Assembly: GCA_015661535.1 (NCBI GenBank)
Contig: DQVY01000051.1
Span: 1 to 13,235, forward strand
Direction of reading: 5' to 3'
Length of the DNA: 13,235 nt
Source of the DNA: Sulfurovum sp.
GTDB lineage: Bacteria > Campylobacterota > Campylobacteria > Campylobacterales > Sulfurovaceae
Of this stretch, positions 13,202 to 13,235 are shown in pieces. Both the position numbers and the translations under genes were made by a program. Every line of letters begins with the position of its first letter. Position 1 is the stretch's first letter. The notes below the pieces were generated by a model. It was given only the letters and a program-made list of their open reading frames with translations. It made no database searches and was not told the DNA's origin.

Positions 13202-13235
13202 TTAGCCCATTTGTGCGGCTACTTCGGCTGCGAAA
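13202..13235 (-). CDS. Possible 3' end of a minus-strand gene (partial)
   Basis: Reading in from the right edge on the minus strand, one frame gives FAAEVAAQMG followed by TAA at 13204-13202. The composition is protein-like and more GC-rich than the adjacent non-coding DNA, and the stop is followed by a hairpin (13178-13119). Ten codons are too few to name a product. It could also be chance. Confidence 0.3.
   Translation of the reverse strand, partial: FAAEVAAQMG

Noticed and set aside
13142..13207. Possible integron attC site (ATACAAC ... GTTAGCC around a hairpin region)
   Set aside because: The putative outer core sites do not pair with each other, the strong hairpin lies outside that frame, and no integrase or cassette gene is visible.

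Overview
The window reads as a chromosomal segment of a low-to-moderate GC member of the Campylobacterota (Epsilonproteobacteria), most like the Sulfurovum/Sulfurimonas group. This rests on remembered similarity: AlaS tracks Campylobacter AlaS closely apart from its insertions, RF2 has no programmed frameshift, and promoters show clear -10 boxes without obvious -35 boxes. No phage, plasmid, transposase, rRNA, tRNA or CRISPR feature was seen.

Layout, left to right. Positions 1-3150 (minus strand) hold alaS, followed after a 1-nt gap by a membrane protein cut by the window edge. A small unrecognised gene (3280-3753, plus) diverges from alaS. Positions 3754-3995 have no gene but carry four hairpins, next to an orphan repeat-containing lipoprotein gene (3996-4424, minus). 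Then come cell-wall genes: ftsW and murG overlap by 4 bp on the minus strand, and a class B penicillin-binding protein gene (ftsI-like, plus) diverges from ftsW. panC (minus) converges on ftsI with overlapping stop codons. panC and prfB (plus) diverge from a shared palindromic promoter, and prfB would have a long structured leader. prfB converges on a LolD-type ABC ATPase gene with a 20-bp overlap that encodes a bidirectional hairpin. A 23-bp-stem perfect hairpin separates that ATPase gene from a divergent hemF-family gene. The right 0.5 kb has no complete gene; it holds inverted repeats and the likely 3' end of one more minus-strand gene.

Functions: the core is housekeeping, covering tRNA charging (AlaS), translation termination (RF2), lipid II synthesis (MurG), septal peptidoglycan polymerisation and crosslinking (FtsW, FtsI), pantothenate (PanC) and haem synthesis (HemF-like).

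The most striking theme is small repeated or palindromic DNA. Some lies between genes as REP-like hairpins. Some appears to sit in frame inside essential genes: two insertions in alaS (a heptad array and a 59-bp palindrome) and one in murG (a segment carrying the CTTCGACAAGCTCAG motif). No clear new defence or metabolic system is present. The candidates for something undescribed are these coding-sequence insertions, the prfB leader, the divergent HemF and the lipoprotein with paired-cysteine repeats.
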